Part shown: piece by piece, positions 48,923 through 57,709 of the stretch | Position numbering within the stretch: position 1 is the stretch's first letter | Layout: every line of letters begins with the position of its first letter | Assembly (NCBI GenBank): GCA_902799345.1 | Contig: CADBZW010000004.1 | Location: forward strand, 124,001-188,000 | DNA: 64,000 nt | Reading direction: 5' to 3' | Source: an uncultured Bacteroidia bacterium | GTDB lineage: Bacteria > Bacteroidota > Bacteroidia > Bacteroidales > F082 | Made by a program: the position numbers and the translations under genes | Notes under the pieces: generated by a model | Database searches by the model: none | Seen by the model: the letters and a program-made list of their open reading frames with translations, nothing else | What the model was told of the DNA's origin: nothing

Positions 48923-49762
48923 ATGAAGAGATTCAGAATAATTACCGTTTTATTGGCCTTGTTGGTTGCCGCTCCCACCCTGCTGCACGCCCAAATCATC
49001 AAAGGCGAGGTGTTCTTTGGCGGCAACGCCTGTCAGGTGGACGGCGACGAATGCTATGGCTTCAAGAAATTCGGTGTTCACGCCGGCGCTGGTGCCTTAA
49101 TCCCCATTTTCAACTCATCAGGACTTAATTTGGACGTCGGTCTCGAAGTACTATTCAACCAGAAAGGGGCGTACAAACGCGACAGTATCACGCACAACAG
49201 CACCTTCCCTTATGCCTACAACCTAAAGCTCAACTACGCAGAGATTCCCTTGATGCTGTATTTGACCGACAAGGACAGGTATAGCCTGGGGGTCGGCGTT
49301 TCCTACGGGCGTGTCGTCTTCCTCGACGAGAAGCAAAACGGCATCTCGACAGGCATCGGCCTAGGCGACGGCAAACTGCATTGGAAAGAAGACGATGACA
49401 CTAGGCCTGACATCGGACGTATCGACGACATCAACGAATTAGATGCCATCGTCCGCTCCGTCGGCATCCCCGACACCATCGGCATTGCTTCCGTCATCGA
49501 CAACTCCCATACCTACCGCGCCCACGACTTCAACATCTGCGCCAGTTTGAGGGTGCGCCTTTGGGAAGGCATCCATGCAGAACTACGTTACCAGTACTCG
49601 CTGCGGCCCCTCCGTTATAGGATGTTCTACGAAGACGCCGACCTCACTCTCGCCAACCAAATCCGCACACAATACAACAACAGCATTACGCTGAGGGTGG
49701 TCTACATCTTCAACGAACACCGGAGCAAGGCGAACAAGGCCTCGTCGAAGGTGGAACAATAG
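48923..49762 (+). CDS. Outer-membrane beta-barrel (PorT-like) protein
   Basis: A 279-residue protein with a signal peptide (ending LLHAQ). Short amphipathic strands follow (GVHAGAGALIPIF, LNLDVGLEVLFNQKGAY, LKLNYAEIPLML, YSLGVGVSYGRVVF, VRLWEGIHAELRYQYSLRPL), as in the outer membrane protein beta-barrel / PorT domain of Bacteroidota. NYAEIPLML is typical of that group. The C-terminal HRSKANKASSKVEQ is a soluble tail. Role unknown; single-gene unit. Confidence 0.82.
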   Translation: MKRFRIITVLLALLVAAPTLLHAQIIKGEVFFGGNACQVDGDECYGFKKFGVHAGAGALIPIFNSSGLNLDVGLEVLFNQKGAYKRDSITHNSTFPYAYNLKLNYAEIPLMLYLTDKDRYSLGVGVSYGRVVFLDEKQNGISTGIGLGDGKLHWKEDDDTRPDIGRIDDINELDAIVRSVGIPDTIGIASVIDNSHTYRAHDFNICASLRVRLWEGIHAELRYQYSLRPLRYRMFYEDADLTLANQIRTQYNNSITLRVVYIFNEHRSKANKASSKVEQ

Positions 49763-49772
49763 GACCTCTTGA

Positions 49773-49844
49773 GCTGTCATACCATGGCAGCCGCACATGT
49801 TCAACACATTCGGTTGCCCAATTCGGCTGCCACGATGTGACAGC
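49773..49844. repeat. Long hairpin between convergent genes
   Basis: Arms 49773-49793 (GCTGTCA...TGGCAGCCG) and 49824-49844 (CGGCTGCCA...TGACAGC) pair in 16 of 21 positions. It lies between the stops of the barrel gene and trmN6 and could act as a bidirectional terminator or be a REP-like element. Confidence 0.7.
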
Positions 49845-49845
49845 C

Positions 49846-50559
49846 CTACAGCCCCAAATAATAATCCTTAAGGAATTCCTTGTATTGTGCTGTGAAACGC
49901 ATTTCCGCATCACGGATGGTGAAGGTCTCCTCTTGAACCACAACGTTTTTTGAAAAGCCCATCTCCAAATTGACGCGGTTGGGCTCACGGCCCTCAATGG
50001 GGACGATGGTCATGCGCTTGTGCAAGCGAAGTCCCGCTTTTTCGGTTTCCTCCAAAAACACATCCGACACATCGTAAGGCAGCACCACCGCCATCCGGCC
50101 TTGTGGATTCAGCAGTCGGCATGCCTCGCGGCAAAGAATGGCATACGACAGGCCAGCGTCGTTGTGGCGTGCTCGACTCTTACGCTCAGAGTCACATTTG
50201 GAGAAACGGTTGAAAAACGGCGGGTTAGAGACGATGACGTCGTATCTTTTGTCCGTTTTGAAATCAACGACGTCGGTGCAATAGGCTCTCAGATGGTCGC
50301 GCCACTGCGAAGCCTCGAAATTGACCGTCGCTTCATCAATGGAAGCCTTGTCGATGTCTACGGCTTCCACTTGCGCCACGCCTTTTTGCGAGAGCATCAA
50401 CGGTAGCAGTCCACAGCCTGTGCCAATATCCAGCACAATGTCGGTAGGCTTCACCTCCACCCAACGTCCAAGCAAAATGGCATCGGTCCCCACCTTCATC
50501 GTCGAACGGTGATGGTAGAGGCTGAAATGCTTGAAGTGGAAGGGACGTGCGTCGGTCAT
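49846..50559 (-). CDS. trmN6: tRNA1(Val) (adenine(37)-N6)-methyltransferase
   Basis: A 237-residue SAM-dependent methyltransferase. The SAM motif is VLDIGTGCGLLPLML (about 40-54) and the N6-adenine catalytic motif is NPPFF in VIVSNPPFFNRF (about 110). HFSLYHHRSTMKVGTDAILLG near the start is the YfiC/TrmN6 signature. The ATG overlaps the rimM stop by 4 nt, forming a tRNA/ribosome maturation pair. Confidence 0.9.
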   Translation of the reverse strand: MTDARPFHFKHFSLYHHRSTMKVGTDAILLGRWVEVKPTDIVLDIGTGCGLLPLMLSQKGVAQVEAVDIDKASIDEATVNFEASQWRDHLRAYCTDVVDFKTDKRYDVIVSNPPFFNRFSKCDSERKSRARHNDAGLSYAILCREACRLLNPQGRMAVVLPYDVSDVFLEETEKAGLRLHKRMTIVPIEGREPNRVNLEMGFSKNVVVQEETFTIRDAEMRFTAQYKEFLKDYYLGL

Positions 50560-51086
50560 TGCAAATACATGTCTATCAAGCCTTCCGGTGCGGTGATCTG
50601 AAGTATTTTCTTGTCGCGGTCGACATTTTGAATCACCTGGTCTAAAATCGGGATGAGAATTTCCTTCTTGCCTTTCATCACCTGCAGGATGGCCTGTGTG
50701 GGGTATTCGAGCACCTCGGCGACGGGGCCTAACTCGCCTTTCTCGGTGTCGACCACCATGAAGCCCACAATCTCATGGAAATAAAACTGCTTGCCGCTGA
50801 GTTTAGGCAGCATCTCCATGGGCAGGTAAACGACTTTCCCGACGAGGTTCTGCGCCTGCTCAATGGTCTTGATGTCCTGCACCTGGACAAAGAACTTATC
50901 GCCATTGGGTGTGATTTTCTCCACGAAGAAAGGCGTCAACACCTTGTTGATTTCGAGGAAGAAATGCTTCATTTCGAGGTAGGCAGAGGGGGCATCAGCC
51001 TCGATTTTCAGGGTCACCTCACCTTTCAAGCCGTGCGTCTTGACGACCTTGCCGAGGTAAAAACAATCTTCTTTTCTCATATTCAT
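50556..51086 (-). CDS. rimM: Ribosome maturation factor RimM
   Basis: Binds S19 and helps assemble the 30S head. The 176-residue product has FYLGKVVKTHGLKGEVTLKI (N-terminal RimM domain) and the PRC barrel (FYFHEIVGFMVVDTEKGELGPVAEVLEYPTQAILQV). Two in-frame ATGs exist, at 51086 and 51080 (MRKEDC); the shorter is equally plausible. The promoter at 51170-51177 gives a leader full of GGGACGCGGGAC-type repeats. Confidence 0.94.
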   Translation of the reverse strand: MNMRKEDCFYLGKVVKTHGLKGEVTLKIEADAPSAYLEMKHFFLEINKVLTPFFVEKITPNGDKFFVQVQDIKTIEQAQNLVGKVVYLPMEMLPKLSGKQFYFHEIVGFMVVDTEKGELGPVAEVLEYPTQAILQVMKGKKEILIPILDQVIQNVDRDKKILQITAPEGLIDMYLQ

Positions 51087-51089
51087 TGA

Positions 51090-51156
51090 CTCGGGACGCG
51101 GGACTTCGGGACGCGGGACAATGGACTCGTGTCCCGTGTCTCGCGGTCTCGCGTCT
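51090..51156. repeat. GGGAC-rich repeats in the rimM leader
   Basis: Two copies of CGGGACGCGGGAC (51093 and 51106 region) followed by GTGTCCCGTGTCTCGCG and GTCTCGCGTC, which are partly complementary and could form a GC-rich hairpin in the rimM leader. Confidence 0.6.
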
Positions 51157-51169
51157 TTTTAATTTGCTG

Positions 51170-51177
51170 CAAAGGTA
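51170..51177 (-). promoter_or_regulatory. rimM promoter -7 element
   Basis: TACCTTTG on the minus strand, about 85 nt upstream of the rimM start; divergent from the exporter promoter. Confidence 0.55.
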
Positions 51178-51186
51178 ATAATTTCC

Positions 51187-51194
51187 TAATTTTG
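51187..51194 (+). promoter_or_regulatory. -7 element of the exporter gene
   Basis: TAATTTTG followed by CAG, 19 nt before the ATG at 51214. Confidence 0.65.
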
Positions 51195-51213
51195 CAGCCC
51201 AATTTTTCAACCC

Positions 51214-52338
51214 ATGCACGATTTTCTCCATTTGTTTTTGGATGTGCTGAGAAACAGCGTCTTAATCACTGGTCTTGTGATTATCATGATGCTGATGATC
51301 GAGTATGTCAACATCCATTCGCACGGGAAATGGTTCACGCGGCTGCGCCAGAACCGGTTTGGGCAGGTCGTGCTGGGTGCGGGTTTGGGCATCATCCCGG
51401 GCTGCATGGGCGGTTTCGCCGCCGTGACGATGTATTCGCACAAACTGTTGAGCTTCGGCGCCTTGATTGCCATGATGATAGCCTCGTCGGGCGACGAAGC
51501 CTTCGTCATGCTCGCCATGTTACCCAAGGAGGCCTTGTTGCTGATGGGCATCTTGTTTGTGGTGGCCATCGTTGTCGGTTGGCTCGTCGACAATTGCTTC
51601 CATCGTTTGCCTTTTATAGATTCCCGAGGGAATGACATAAAAGGCAAACATAAAGAAGGCTGCGACGACGGCTACCAAATCCACCATGAGGACGAGGAAC
51701 ACGAGGCGGTGGAGAAAGCCACTTTCCGTAACCTCAAGCGCGCCAGCGCGGAACGCATCGCCTTGCTTTTGGGCGTCATCCTCTTCATCGTAGCCTTGGC
51801 CTTCGGCATGCTGGAACACGAGCATGAGCACGAGGAGGCCGTGGAGACCCTACACCATCATCTCAACATCTTCGACGAGTATTGGATGAACCTCATCTTC
51901 GCCGTCGTCAGTTTGTTTGTGGTGTGGTTCATCGCCACGGCGCCCGAGCATGTCGTCAAGGAGCATCTCTGGGAGCACATCATCCAGAAGCACTTCCTCA
52001 GTATCTTCCTCTGGACCTTCGGTGCCTTGTTCGTCATCCAAGTCGGGCTGCATTACTTTGACATCGAGACACTTATCAGCAAAAGCATCCCTTGGATGAT
52101 ATTGTTGGCCGTGCTCATCGGCATCATTCCTGAAAGCGGACCGCATTTGCTGTTTGTCACTTTGTTTGCCACGGGTGTGGTGCCGTTTTCGGTGCTGTTC
52201 GCCAGTTCGATTTCGCAAGACGGACACGCCTCGTTGCCGCTTTTGGCCGAGAGCAAAAGGAGTTTCGTCAAGGCAAAGATTATCAACGCTTTGGTGGCGG
52301 CGATTTGCGGGTATTTGTGTTATTTTATTGGTTTCTGA
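51214..52338 (+). CDS. Putative heavy-metal (Mn-type) exporter, ArsP_2-like
   Basis: A 374-residue membrane protein with about ten helices in two related halves: GLGIIPGCMGGFAAVTMYSHKLLSFGALIAMMIASSGDEAFVML and its counterpart GIIPESGPHLLFVTLFATGVVPFSVLFASSISQDGHASLPLLAE. The central loop is His/Glu-rich (HHEDEEHEAVE, EHEHEHEEAVETLHHH), which suggests metal binding. This is the layout of the putative 10-TM heavy-metal exporter / manganese transporter family. The metal is unknown. Single-gene unit ending just before the TPP riboswitch promoter. Confidence 0.8.
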   Translation: MHDFLHLFLDVLRNSVLITGLVIIMMLMIEYVNIHSHGKWFTRLRQNRFGQVVLGAGLGIIPGCMGGFAAVTMYSHKLLSFGALIAMMIASSGDEAFVMLAMLPKEALLLMGILFVVAIVVGWLVDNCFHRLPFIDSRGNDIKGKHKEGCDDGYQIHHEDEEHEAVEKATFRNLKRASAERIALLLGVILFIVALAFGMLEHEHEHEEAVETLHHHLNIFDEYWMNLIFAVVSLFVVWFIATAPEHVVKEHLWEHIIQKHFLSIFLWTFGALFVIQVGLHYFDIETLISKSIPWMILLAVLIGIIPESGPHLLFVTLFATGVVPFSVLFASSISQDGHASLPLLAESKRSFVKAKIINALVAAICGYLCYFIGF

Positions 52339-52359
52339 TAGAAGTATCAAAATAATTCC

Positions 52360-52367
52360 TATTTTTG
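52360..52367 (+). promoter_or_regulatory. -7 element of the riboswitch-controlled transcript
   Basis: TATTTTTG followed by CACC, 10 nt before the riboswitch begins. Confidence 0.7.
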
Positions 52368-52377
52368 CACCCGAAAA

Positions 52378-52468
52378 ACAAAGGGGTGCCTTTCCTGCCT
52401 TGGCAGGTGAAATCGGCTGAGATCATACCCTCTAACCTGATTCGGGTAATGCCGGCGTAGGGATTGGA
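52378..52468 (+). promoter_or_regulatory. TPP (thiamine pyrophosphate) riboswitch
   Basis: The conserved THI-box parts are present in order: GGGGTGCC (52383-52390), a variable P3 stem-loop (CCTGCC-TT-GGCAGG), GGCTGAGATCATACCC (52415-52430), then AACCTGATTCGGGTAATGCC and GGCGTAGGGA (to about 52463). It lies in the leader of the TonB receptor gene, so TPP should repress that gene. Distance to the ATG is 48 nt; no obvious intrinsic terminator follows, which favours translational control. Confidence 0.95.
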
Positions 52469-52515
52469 TATTTTCAACCTCCCCTTCAAATTTAATAAAA
52501 CTAAAAGCTCAAAAG

Positions 52516-54939
52516 ATGAAAAGATTCTTTTTTGGCATCGCTGCATTGTTCATTGCAGCCCATGTGAATGCACAAAACAACGAAGTGGTGTACGACACCA
52601 CAAAGTTTGAACAGCTTAACGAGGTGGTAGTCAGCGGCGTGCGCATGCAGAAAAACGCCCCATTCTCCGCCACCAACATCGAGAAGGTGGAACTCAACGA
52701 TTTTTCGAAAACCGGCCATGAGTTGCCTTTCCTCTTCGCCAAGACGCCCGGCGTCATCGCCTGGAGTGAGAACGGCGTTGGCTCGGGCACCTCTTATATG
52801 CGCATCCGTGGCGCCGGCGACTCGCGCATCAACGTCACCTTGGACGGTGTGTCGCTCAACTCGCCCGAAGACCAATGCGTGTTTTGGGCCAACATGAACA
52901 GCTACGGCTCCCTGCTCAGCTCGGTTCAGATCCAACGCGGCGTGGGCACATCCACCAACGGCGACGGCGCCTTCGGTGGTACGATATCATTGACCTCGGC
53001 CACGCCTTCCTTCGTGCCGAGTGCCGAAGTCACAGGCTCCTACGGCTCATTTAGCACCACCAACTTCGGCGCCAAGGCCTCCACGGGCCTCCTGTGGAAA
53101 CACCTCATCATCGACGGCGCTTTCCACCAGACCAACACCGACGGCTTTGTCCACGGCACCAAAGGGCGCAGCGGCAGCTACTACGGCGGCCTCACCTGGA
53201 TGGGCAAGAACTTCGTCATCCGCTATAAGAACATCGGTAACTTCGAGAGGACCGGCCAAGCCTGGAACGGCGTGACGGCTGGCAACAACGACATGAGCCT
53301 CATGGATGGCACCTACGGCATCCCCACGGGCATCAAGACCTACGCCGATATGTATAAGGTGGGTCTGGGACAGTTCAACTCGCTCTATGAATACCTCGTC
53401 ACCGACGAGGACGGCAACTTCGTCCAGGATGAAAACGGCAACTACATGACCCAACGCTACCAAATGAACGACGGCACCTACTGGGACCGCACCACCGACA
53501 ACTTCTGGCAAAACCACAACCTTCTCTCCGCCGCCTGGGAGATCAACGAGCACTGGGCGACCACGGCCACACTGCACTACACCTACGGCTACGGCTATTA
53601 TGAGGAGTTCCGCCCCAACAACAAGCTCTCGAAGTTCGGCATGACCTATTACGATGCTGAAGGCAACCAAGTGAAAAAGACCGACTTCGTCCGCAAGAAA
53701 GGGTTGCGTCAGGACACCTACGGCCTCGTTTGGTTCACCCGCTACAAGGACGAGCACTGGAACATCATCGGCGGCATCTCGGCCCAAAACTTCAAAGGCA
53801 ACCACTTCGGCTACGTGACCTACATTGCCCACCCTGGCGTAGCAGAAAAATACCTCTCCAACGGCGACTACAAATACTACGACTCCGACGCCTCCAAGTT
53901 CGACGGCAATGCCTTCATCAAGGCGGCCTTCACCTTCTGCGACCATTGGACCGTCTTTGGCGATATGCAATTCCGCTATGTGGACTATAAGACCAACGGC
54001 ATCAATGACAAGTTCTACGAAGAAGACAGCCAATACTACAACCAGGAGCTTGACATCCACGAGAAATACCCCTTCCTCAATCCCAAGGGCGGTGTCTCCT
54101 TCGACATGGATGGCCATCACGCCTACGCCTCCGTGGCTTGGAGCCATCGCGAGCCTGAGCGCAACAACTTCACCGACAACGGCTCCTACCCTTTCCCAAG
54201 ACCCGAGCAACTCCTCGACTATGAGTTAGGTTACAACTACAACGGTCGCATCTGGCAAGCCGGCGCCAACTTCTATTATATGGACTACACCGACCAGTTC
54301 GTGCAGACAGGTGCCGTCAGCGACATCGGCGAGGCCTTGACCACCAACATCAAGGACTCGTACCGCATGGGCGTTGAGCTGCAGGCTGGCGTGAGCCCCA
54401 CCAAGTGGTTGACCATCGAGGCCAACGCCGCCTTGAGCCGTAACAAAATCAAGGACTTCGACGAGGTGGTTGAGAATTGGGACGACTGGGAAGGCAACAC
54501 CGACGCCCACGGCAATGCCTACGATGGCGACGGCTACGATGTCATCCACTACGACAACTCCACTTTGGCTTTCTCGCCTTCGGCCATCCTGAATGGCTTC
54601 ATCACCTTCCATTATAAGGGCTTCGAGGCCGTTTGGCACACCAACTACGTCTCAAGGATGTATCTCGACAACACCCAGAACCTCGACCGTTCGTTGCCGG
54701 CTTTCTCCACGTCAAACGTGAAGTTCAGTTACACCATGAAACCAGCAAGTCTCCCGAAGGAAGCCGTTATCAGCGTAAGTTTCAACAACATCTTCAACAA
54801 GCGCTATGCTGCCAGTGGCTGGGTCTACTCGGCCATCTGCGACAGCTACGGCCACCCCAACGACAACCGCTACTACCAAATCGGCTTCATCCCGATGGCA
54901 GGTTTCAACGTCATGGGGAATCTAACGCTGAAATTCTAA
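52516..54939 (+). CDS. TonB-dependent outer-membrane receptor, probably for thiamine
   Basis: An 807-residue receptor with a signal peptide (AAHVNAQ), a TonB-box region (FEQLNEVVVSGVRMQ), a plug (LPFLFAKTPGVIAWSENGVGSGTSYMRIRGAGDSRINVTLDGVSLN, then SSVQIQRGVGTSTNGDGAFGGTISL) and a 22-strand barrel ending NVMGNLTLKF. There is no SusC-type carboxypeptidase-like N-terminal extension. The TPP riboswitch in its leader strongly implies uptake of thiamine or a precursor, as known for the riboswitch-controlled receptor of Bacteroides. The nucleoid gene follows 5 nt later. Confidence 0.93.
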   Translation: MKRFFFGIAALFIAAHVNAQNNEVVYDTTKFEQLNEVVVSGVRMQKNAPFSATNIEKVELNDFSKTGHELPFLFAKTPGVIAWSENGVGSGTSYMRIRGAGDSRINVTLDGVSLNSPEDQCVFWANMNSYGSLLSSVQIQRGVGTSTNGDGAFGGTISLTSATPSFVPSAEVTGSYGSFSTTNFGAKASTGLLWKHLIIDGAFHQTNTDGFVHGTKGRSGSYYGGLTWMGKNFVIRYKNIGNFERTGQAWNGVTAGNNDMSLMDGTYGIPTGIKTYADMYKVGLGQFNSLYEYLVTDEDGNFVQDENGNYMTQRYQMNDGTYWDRTTDNFWQNHNLLSAAWEINEHWATTATLHYTYGYGYYEEFRPNNKLSKFGMTYYDAEGNQVKKTDFVRKKGLRQDTYGLVWFTRYKDEHWNIIGGISAQNFKGNHFGYVTYIAHPGVAEKYLSNGDYKYYDSDASKFDGNAFIKAAFTFCDHWTVFGDMQFRYVDYKTNGINDKFYEEDSQYYNQELDIHEKYPFLNPKGGVSFDMDGHHAYASVAWSHREPERNNFTDNGSYPFPRPEQLLDYELGYNYNGRIWQAGANFYYMDYTDQFVQTGAVSDIGEALTTNIKDSYRMGVELQAGVSPTKWLTIEANAALSRNKIKDFDEVVENWDDWEGNTDAHGNAYDGDGYDVIHYDNSTLAFSPSAILNGFITFHYKGFEAVWHTNYVSRMYLDNTQNLDRSLPAFSTSNVKFSYTMKPASLPKEAVISVSFNNIFNKRYAASGWVYSAICDSYGHPNDNRYYQIGFIPMAGFNVMGNLTLKF

Positions 54940-54944
54940 ACACA

Positions 54945-55961
54945 ATGATTACCAACGCATCCATTCACTTCGTAGGCAACAAATCAGCCGAAGAAGGAAC
55001 GATAATCTCCACTTCAAGGATGGCTCTCGACGACGGGATGAGAGCCATCCTTGAAAACCATTTCCTCACCCCTTTCACCTCCGAGGAATACTTCCAGCTC
55101 TACCACGACAGCGGGCTGGAATACAACGTCGTCTACGGCGCCGTGACCCAGATATTCGATGCCCCTGAGACGCTCTACGAGCAGTCCGTCAACCTGGCCA
55201 AATACCTCTATGACCAAAGCACGCACCCGAAGATCAAAGGCGGCGAGTTTTACGTGGTCTATTTCAAGGACTGCTTCGTCGGCGGTGAGACGGCCGATGC
55301 CGTGGGCCTCTTCAAGTCGGAGAACAAAGACTCCTTCCTGAAGGTCCTCATCGGCGGTGGCGGCTTCAGCCTCGACTGCGAGCAAGGCATCCCCCTCAAG
55401 AAACTCGACAAGGGCTGCCTCGTCTTCAACAAAGACCGCGACAACGGCTTTGTGGTGGCCGTGGTCGACAACACCAACCGAGGCTTCGAGGCGCAATACT
55501 GGATGGACGACTTCCTGCACCTCCGTCAGCGCAAGGACGAATATTCCAACACACACAACGTGATGGCCATGGCCAAGAGCTTCGTCACACAGGAGCTGCC
55601 CAAGTCGTTTGAGGTCACCAAGGCCGACCAAATCGAGCTGTTGAACAAGTCATTGCAGTTCTTCAAGGAGAAAGACACCTTCGACATGGAGGCGTTCGCC
55701 CAAGAGGTCATCGAGCAGCCCGAGGTGATTGAGAGTTTCCAAGAATACAAGCGCAACTACGAGTCGGAAAACGACATCAGCATCGACGACAGCTTCGCCA
55801 TCTCGAGCTACGCCTTCAAGAAGCAACAGCGCAGCTACAAGCGCGTCATCAACCTCGACAAGAAGATCCAGATCATCATCAACGGTAACCGCGACCACAT
55901 CGAGCAAGGCGAAGATGAGCGCGGCAAATACTACAAGGTCTATTACCGGGAGGAAGAATAA
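54945..55961 (+). CDS. Nucleoid-associated protein (NdpA/YejK family)
   Basis: A 338-residue protein starting ITNASIHFVGNKSAEEGTIISTSRMALDDGMRAILENHFLTPF. It contains GGEFYVVYFKDCFVGGETADAVGLFKSENKDSFLKV and KLDKGCLVFNKDRDNGFVVAVVDNTNRGFEAQYW, the 37-kDa nucleoid-associated family. The longer frame overlaps the receptor gene, so I use the ATG at 54945, 5 nt after the receptor stop. Co-transcription with the thiamine receptor puts it under the riboswitch promoter. It ends convergent with preA, overlapping by 19 nt. Confidence 0.88.
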   Translation: MITNASIHFVGNKSAEEGTIISTSRMALDDGMRAILENHFLTPFTSEEYFQLYHDSGLEYNVVYGAVTQIFDAPETLYEQSVNLAKYLYDQSTHPKIKGGEFYVVYFKDCFVGGETADAVGLFKSENKDSFLKVLIGGGGFSLDCEQGIPLKKLDKGCLVFNKDRDNGFVVAVVDNTNRGFEAQYWMDDFLHLRQRKDEYSNTHNVMAMAKSFVTQELPKSFEVTKADQIELLNKSLQFFKEKDTFDMEAFAQEVIEQPEVIESFQEYKRNYESENDISIDDSFAISSYAFKKQQRSYKRVINLDKKIQIIINGNRDHIEQGEDERGKYYKVYYREEE

Positions 55962-57439
55962 AGAGGATTGGGTTTCGCAATGCGTTTCGCCACACCGATG
56001 GCGCCTGTAGGACAGACAAGTCGGCAGAGATGGCAGCCTACGCAACGCTTTCCGTCGAGATGCGGCTGACGCATGTCGGCATCGAAGGTGATGGCCTGAT
56101 GGCCGCCGTCTTGACAAGAGGTATAGCAGCGGCCGCAGCCGATGCATTTCTCACGGTCGAAGGTGGGATACACGATAGTGTCGCGGTCGAGGTTAGTGGG
56201 TGTGTCGAAATTAGGCAGCTCCTCTCCTACCAGATTCGACAGGTGCTCGATGCCGCGTTCAGCCATATAGTTTTGCAGCCCCAACACAAGGTCGTCGATG
56301 ATGCGGTAGCCATACTGCATCACGGCAGTGCACACCTGCACGTTGCTGCAGCCCAGCTGGATGAACTCCAAGGCGTCGCGCCAAGTCTCGATGCCGCCAA
56401 TGCCACTCAGCTCGATGCGTTTGCCATTGTTGGTGGCAGTGAAAATGGGGTTTTTCGCCATTTCAAGGATATGGCGCAAGGCGATGGGCTTCACGGCACG
56501 GCCCGAGAGTCCGGAGACGGTCTTCTTGTTGGCCACGGCGCCACGGTTGTTCATCGTCACGCTCTTGATGGTGTTGATGGCAGACACCGCATCGGCGTTG
56601 GCAAAGTGGGCGGCCATGGCGGGCTGGTTGATTTGAGTGATGTTGGGTGTCATCTTGGGGATGACAGGTATCTTGACATTATGCTTCACATAGGACGTGT
56701 AGAACAGCACCAGTTCCGAGTTCTGTCCCACGTCGCTGCCCATGCCAGCCAACTTCATCTGCGGGCAGGAGAAATTCAGCTCCACCGCGTCGACGCCAGC
56801 CTCCTCGGCCATTTTCGCCAGCGTGACCCACTCCGTCTCGGCGTTGCCCATGATGGAGGCGACGACGACTTTGTTGGGATAGTCCTTTTTCAACCTCCGC
56901 AGGATGTCGAAGTCCACCTCCACGGGGTTCTCGCTCAGTTGTTCCATGTTACGGAAGCCGAAGAAATCGGAGAGACCCGGCTCGTTGACGGCATCGAAGC
57001 GCGGCGACACCTCGCGGATGTCCTCCATGCAGATGGTCTTGTAGAACACGCCCGCCCAACCTGCTTCGAAGGCACGAGCCACCATCTCATAGTTGGTGCA
57101 GATGGCCGACGAGGCGAGGAAGAAGGGATTCTCGCAATGGATGCCGCAGAAGTCGATGGCGAGGCTGGGAAGTTCCTTTTGTGGCTTCGTGCCTTTGACG
57201 GCTTCCGCCAGTTCCCTGATGCGGATAGGCCAATCGTAGTGGATGCAGGCCGCTTCGGCGGCTTGCAGCTCGGCATCGCTGCATGGGTCGAGCCACTGGC
57301 CAGCGACGGCTTCGTTGCCGAATCGTATGGCGCGTATGGCGCGCGCCGGGTCTCCGTTCTTGCAAGCCTTGCTGCAAGGTGCATCGGCGCAGAGCAGACA
57401 GCGTGCCGCCTCTTCTTGGATATGCATAGTTTTGTTCAT
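55943..57439 (-). CDS. preA: Dihydropyrimidine dehydrogenase-like PreA with N-terminal Fe-S segment
   Basis: A 498-residue cytoplasmic oxidoreductase of pyrimidine (uracil/thymine) metabolism. The DHOdehase-like barrel has FFLASSAICTNYEMVARAFEAGWAGVFYKTI, ELNFSCPQM and GIGGIETWRDALEFIQLGCSNVQVCTA. Two C-terminal 4Fe-4S clusters follow: CIGCGRCYTSC and CVGCHLCRLVCPTGA. An extra N-terminal ~70 residues, ARCLLCADAPCSKACKNGDPARAIRAIRFGN, matches the start of the partner subunit PreT, although no PreT gene is adjacent. I start at 57439, 16 nt after the estimated transcription start. Confidence 0.88.
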   Translation of the reverse strand: MNKTMHIQEEAARCLLCADAPCSKACKNGDPARAIRAIRFGNEAVAGQWLDPCSDAELQAAEAACIHYDWPIRIRELAEAVKGTKPQKELPSLAIDFCGIHCENPFFLASSAICTNYEMVARAFEAGWAGVFYKTICMEDIREVSPRFDAVNEPGLSDFFGFRNMEQLSENPVEVDFDILRRLKKDYPNKVVVASIMGNAETEWVTLAKMAEEAGVDAVELNFSCPQMKLAGMGSDVGQNSELVLFYTSYVKHNVKIPVIPKMTPNITQINQPAMAAHFANADAVSAINTIKSVTMNNRGAVANKKTVSGLSGRAVKPIALRHILEMAKNPIFTATNNGKRIELSGIGGIETWRDALEFIQLGCSNVQVCTAVMQYGYRIIDDLVLGLQNYMAERGIEHLSNLVGEELPNFDTPTNLDRDTIVYPTFDREKCIGCGRCYTSCQDGGHQAITFDADMRQPHLDGKRCVGCHLCRLVCPTGAIGVAKRIAKPNPLYSSSR

Positions 57440-57462
57440 AGTAAATGGTGTTTTTCGGATAC

Positions 57463-57470
57463 AAAAGTAA
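57463..57470 (-). promoter_or_regulatory. preA promoter -7 element
   Basis: TACTTTTG on the minus strand, 23 nt upstream of the chosen ATG; excludes the longer frame to 57541. Confidence 0.6.
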
Positions 57471-57594
57471 AAATAAATTGGATTTGGAACCATAAAAACA
57501 CCATAAACCAAAGCCAAAAACTTTGTCCTATAAGCGTCCAACTATCTGTCAGGAGTGAATGGTTATACCCATCATTGAATAATGGAACCCTAGT

Positions 57595-57653
57595 CTAACC
57601 CTTGGGTAACCCAAAACTAAGCCAAGACTAAGCCAAGACTAACCCTTGGGTAA
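57595..57653. repeat. Short direct repeats
   Basis: CTAACCCTTGGGTAA occurs at 57595-57609 and 57639-57653. Two tandem 11-nt units ACTAAGCCAAG lie between them (57616-57637). The rest of 57542-57709 shows no gene. Confidence 0.75.
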
Positions 57654-57709
57654 GGCAAGTCAGACAAAAAACGCCACCGACTGGAGGACAAAACAGTGCC
57701 TCGCACGAT

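Noticed and set aside
53047..54210. 387-codon minus-strand ORF inside the TonB receptor gene
   Set aside because: Antisense shadow; Val/Gly/Ala-rich with no domain, produced by GC-rich codon structure.
56030..57598. 522-codon plus-strand ORF opposite preA
   Set aside because: Antisense shadow of a clear Fe-S oxidoreductase; His/Val/Asp-rich nonsense without motifs.
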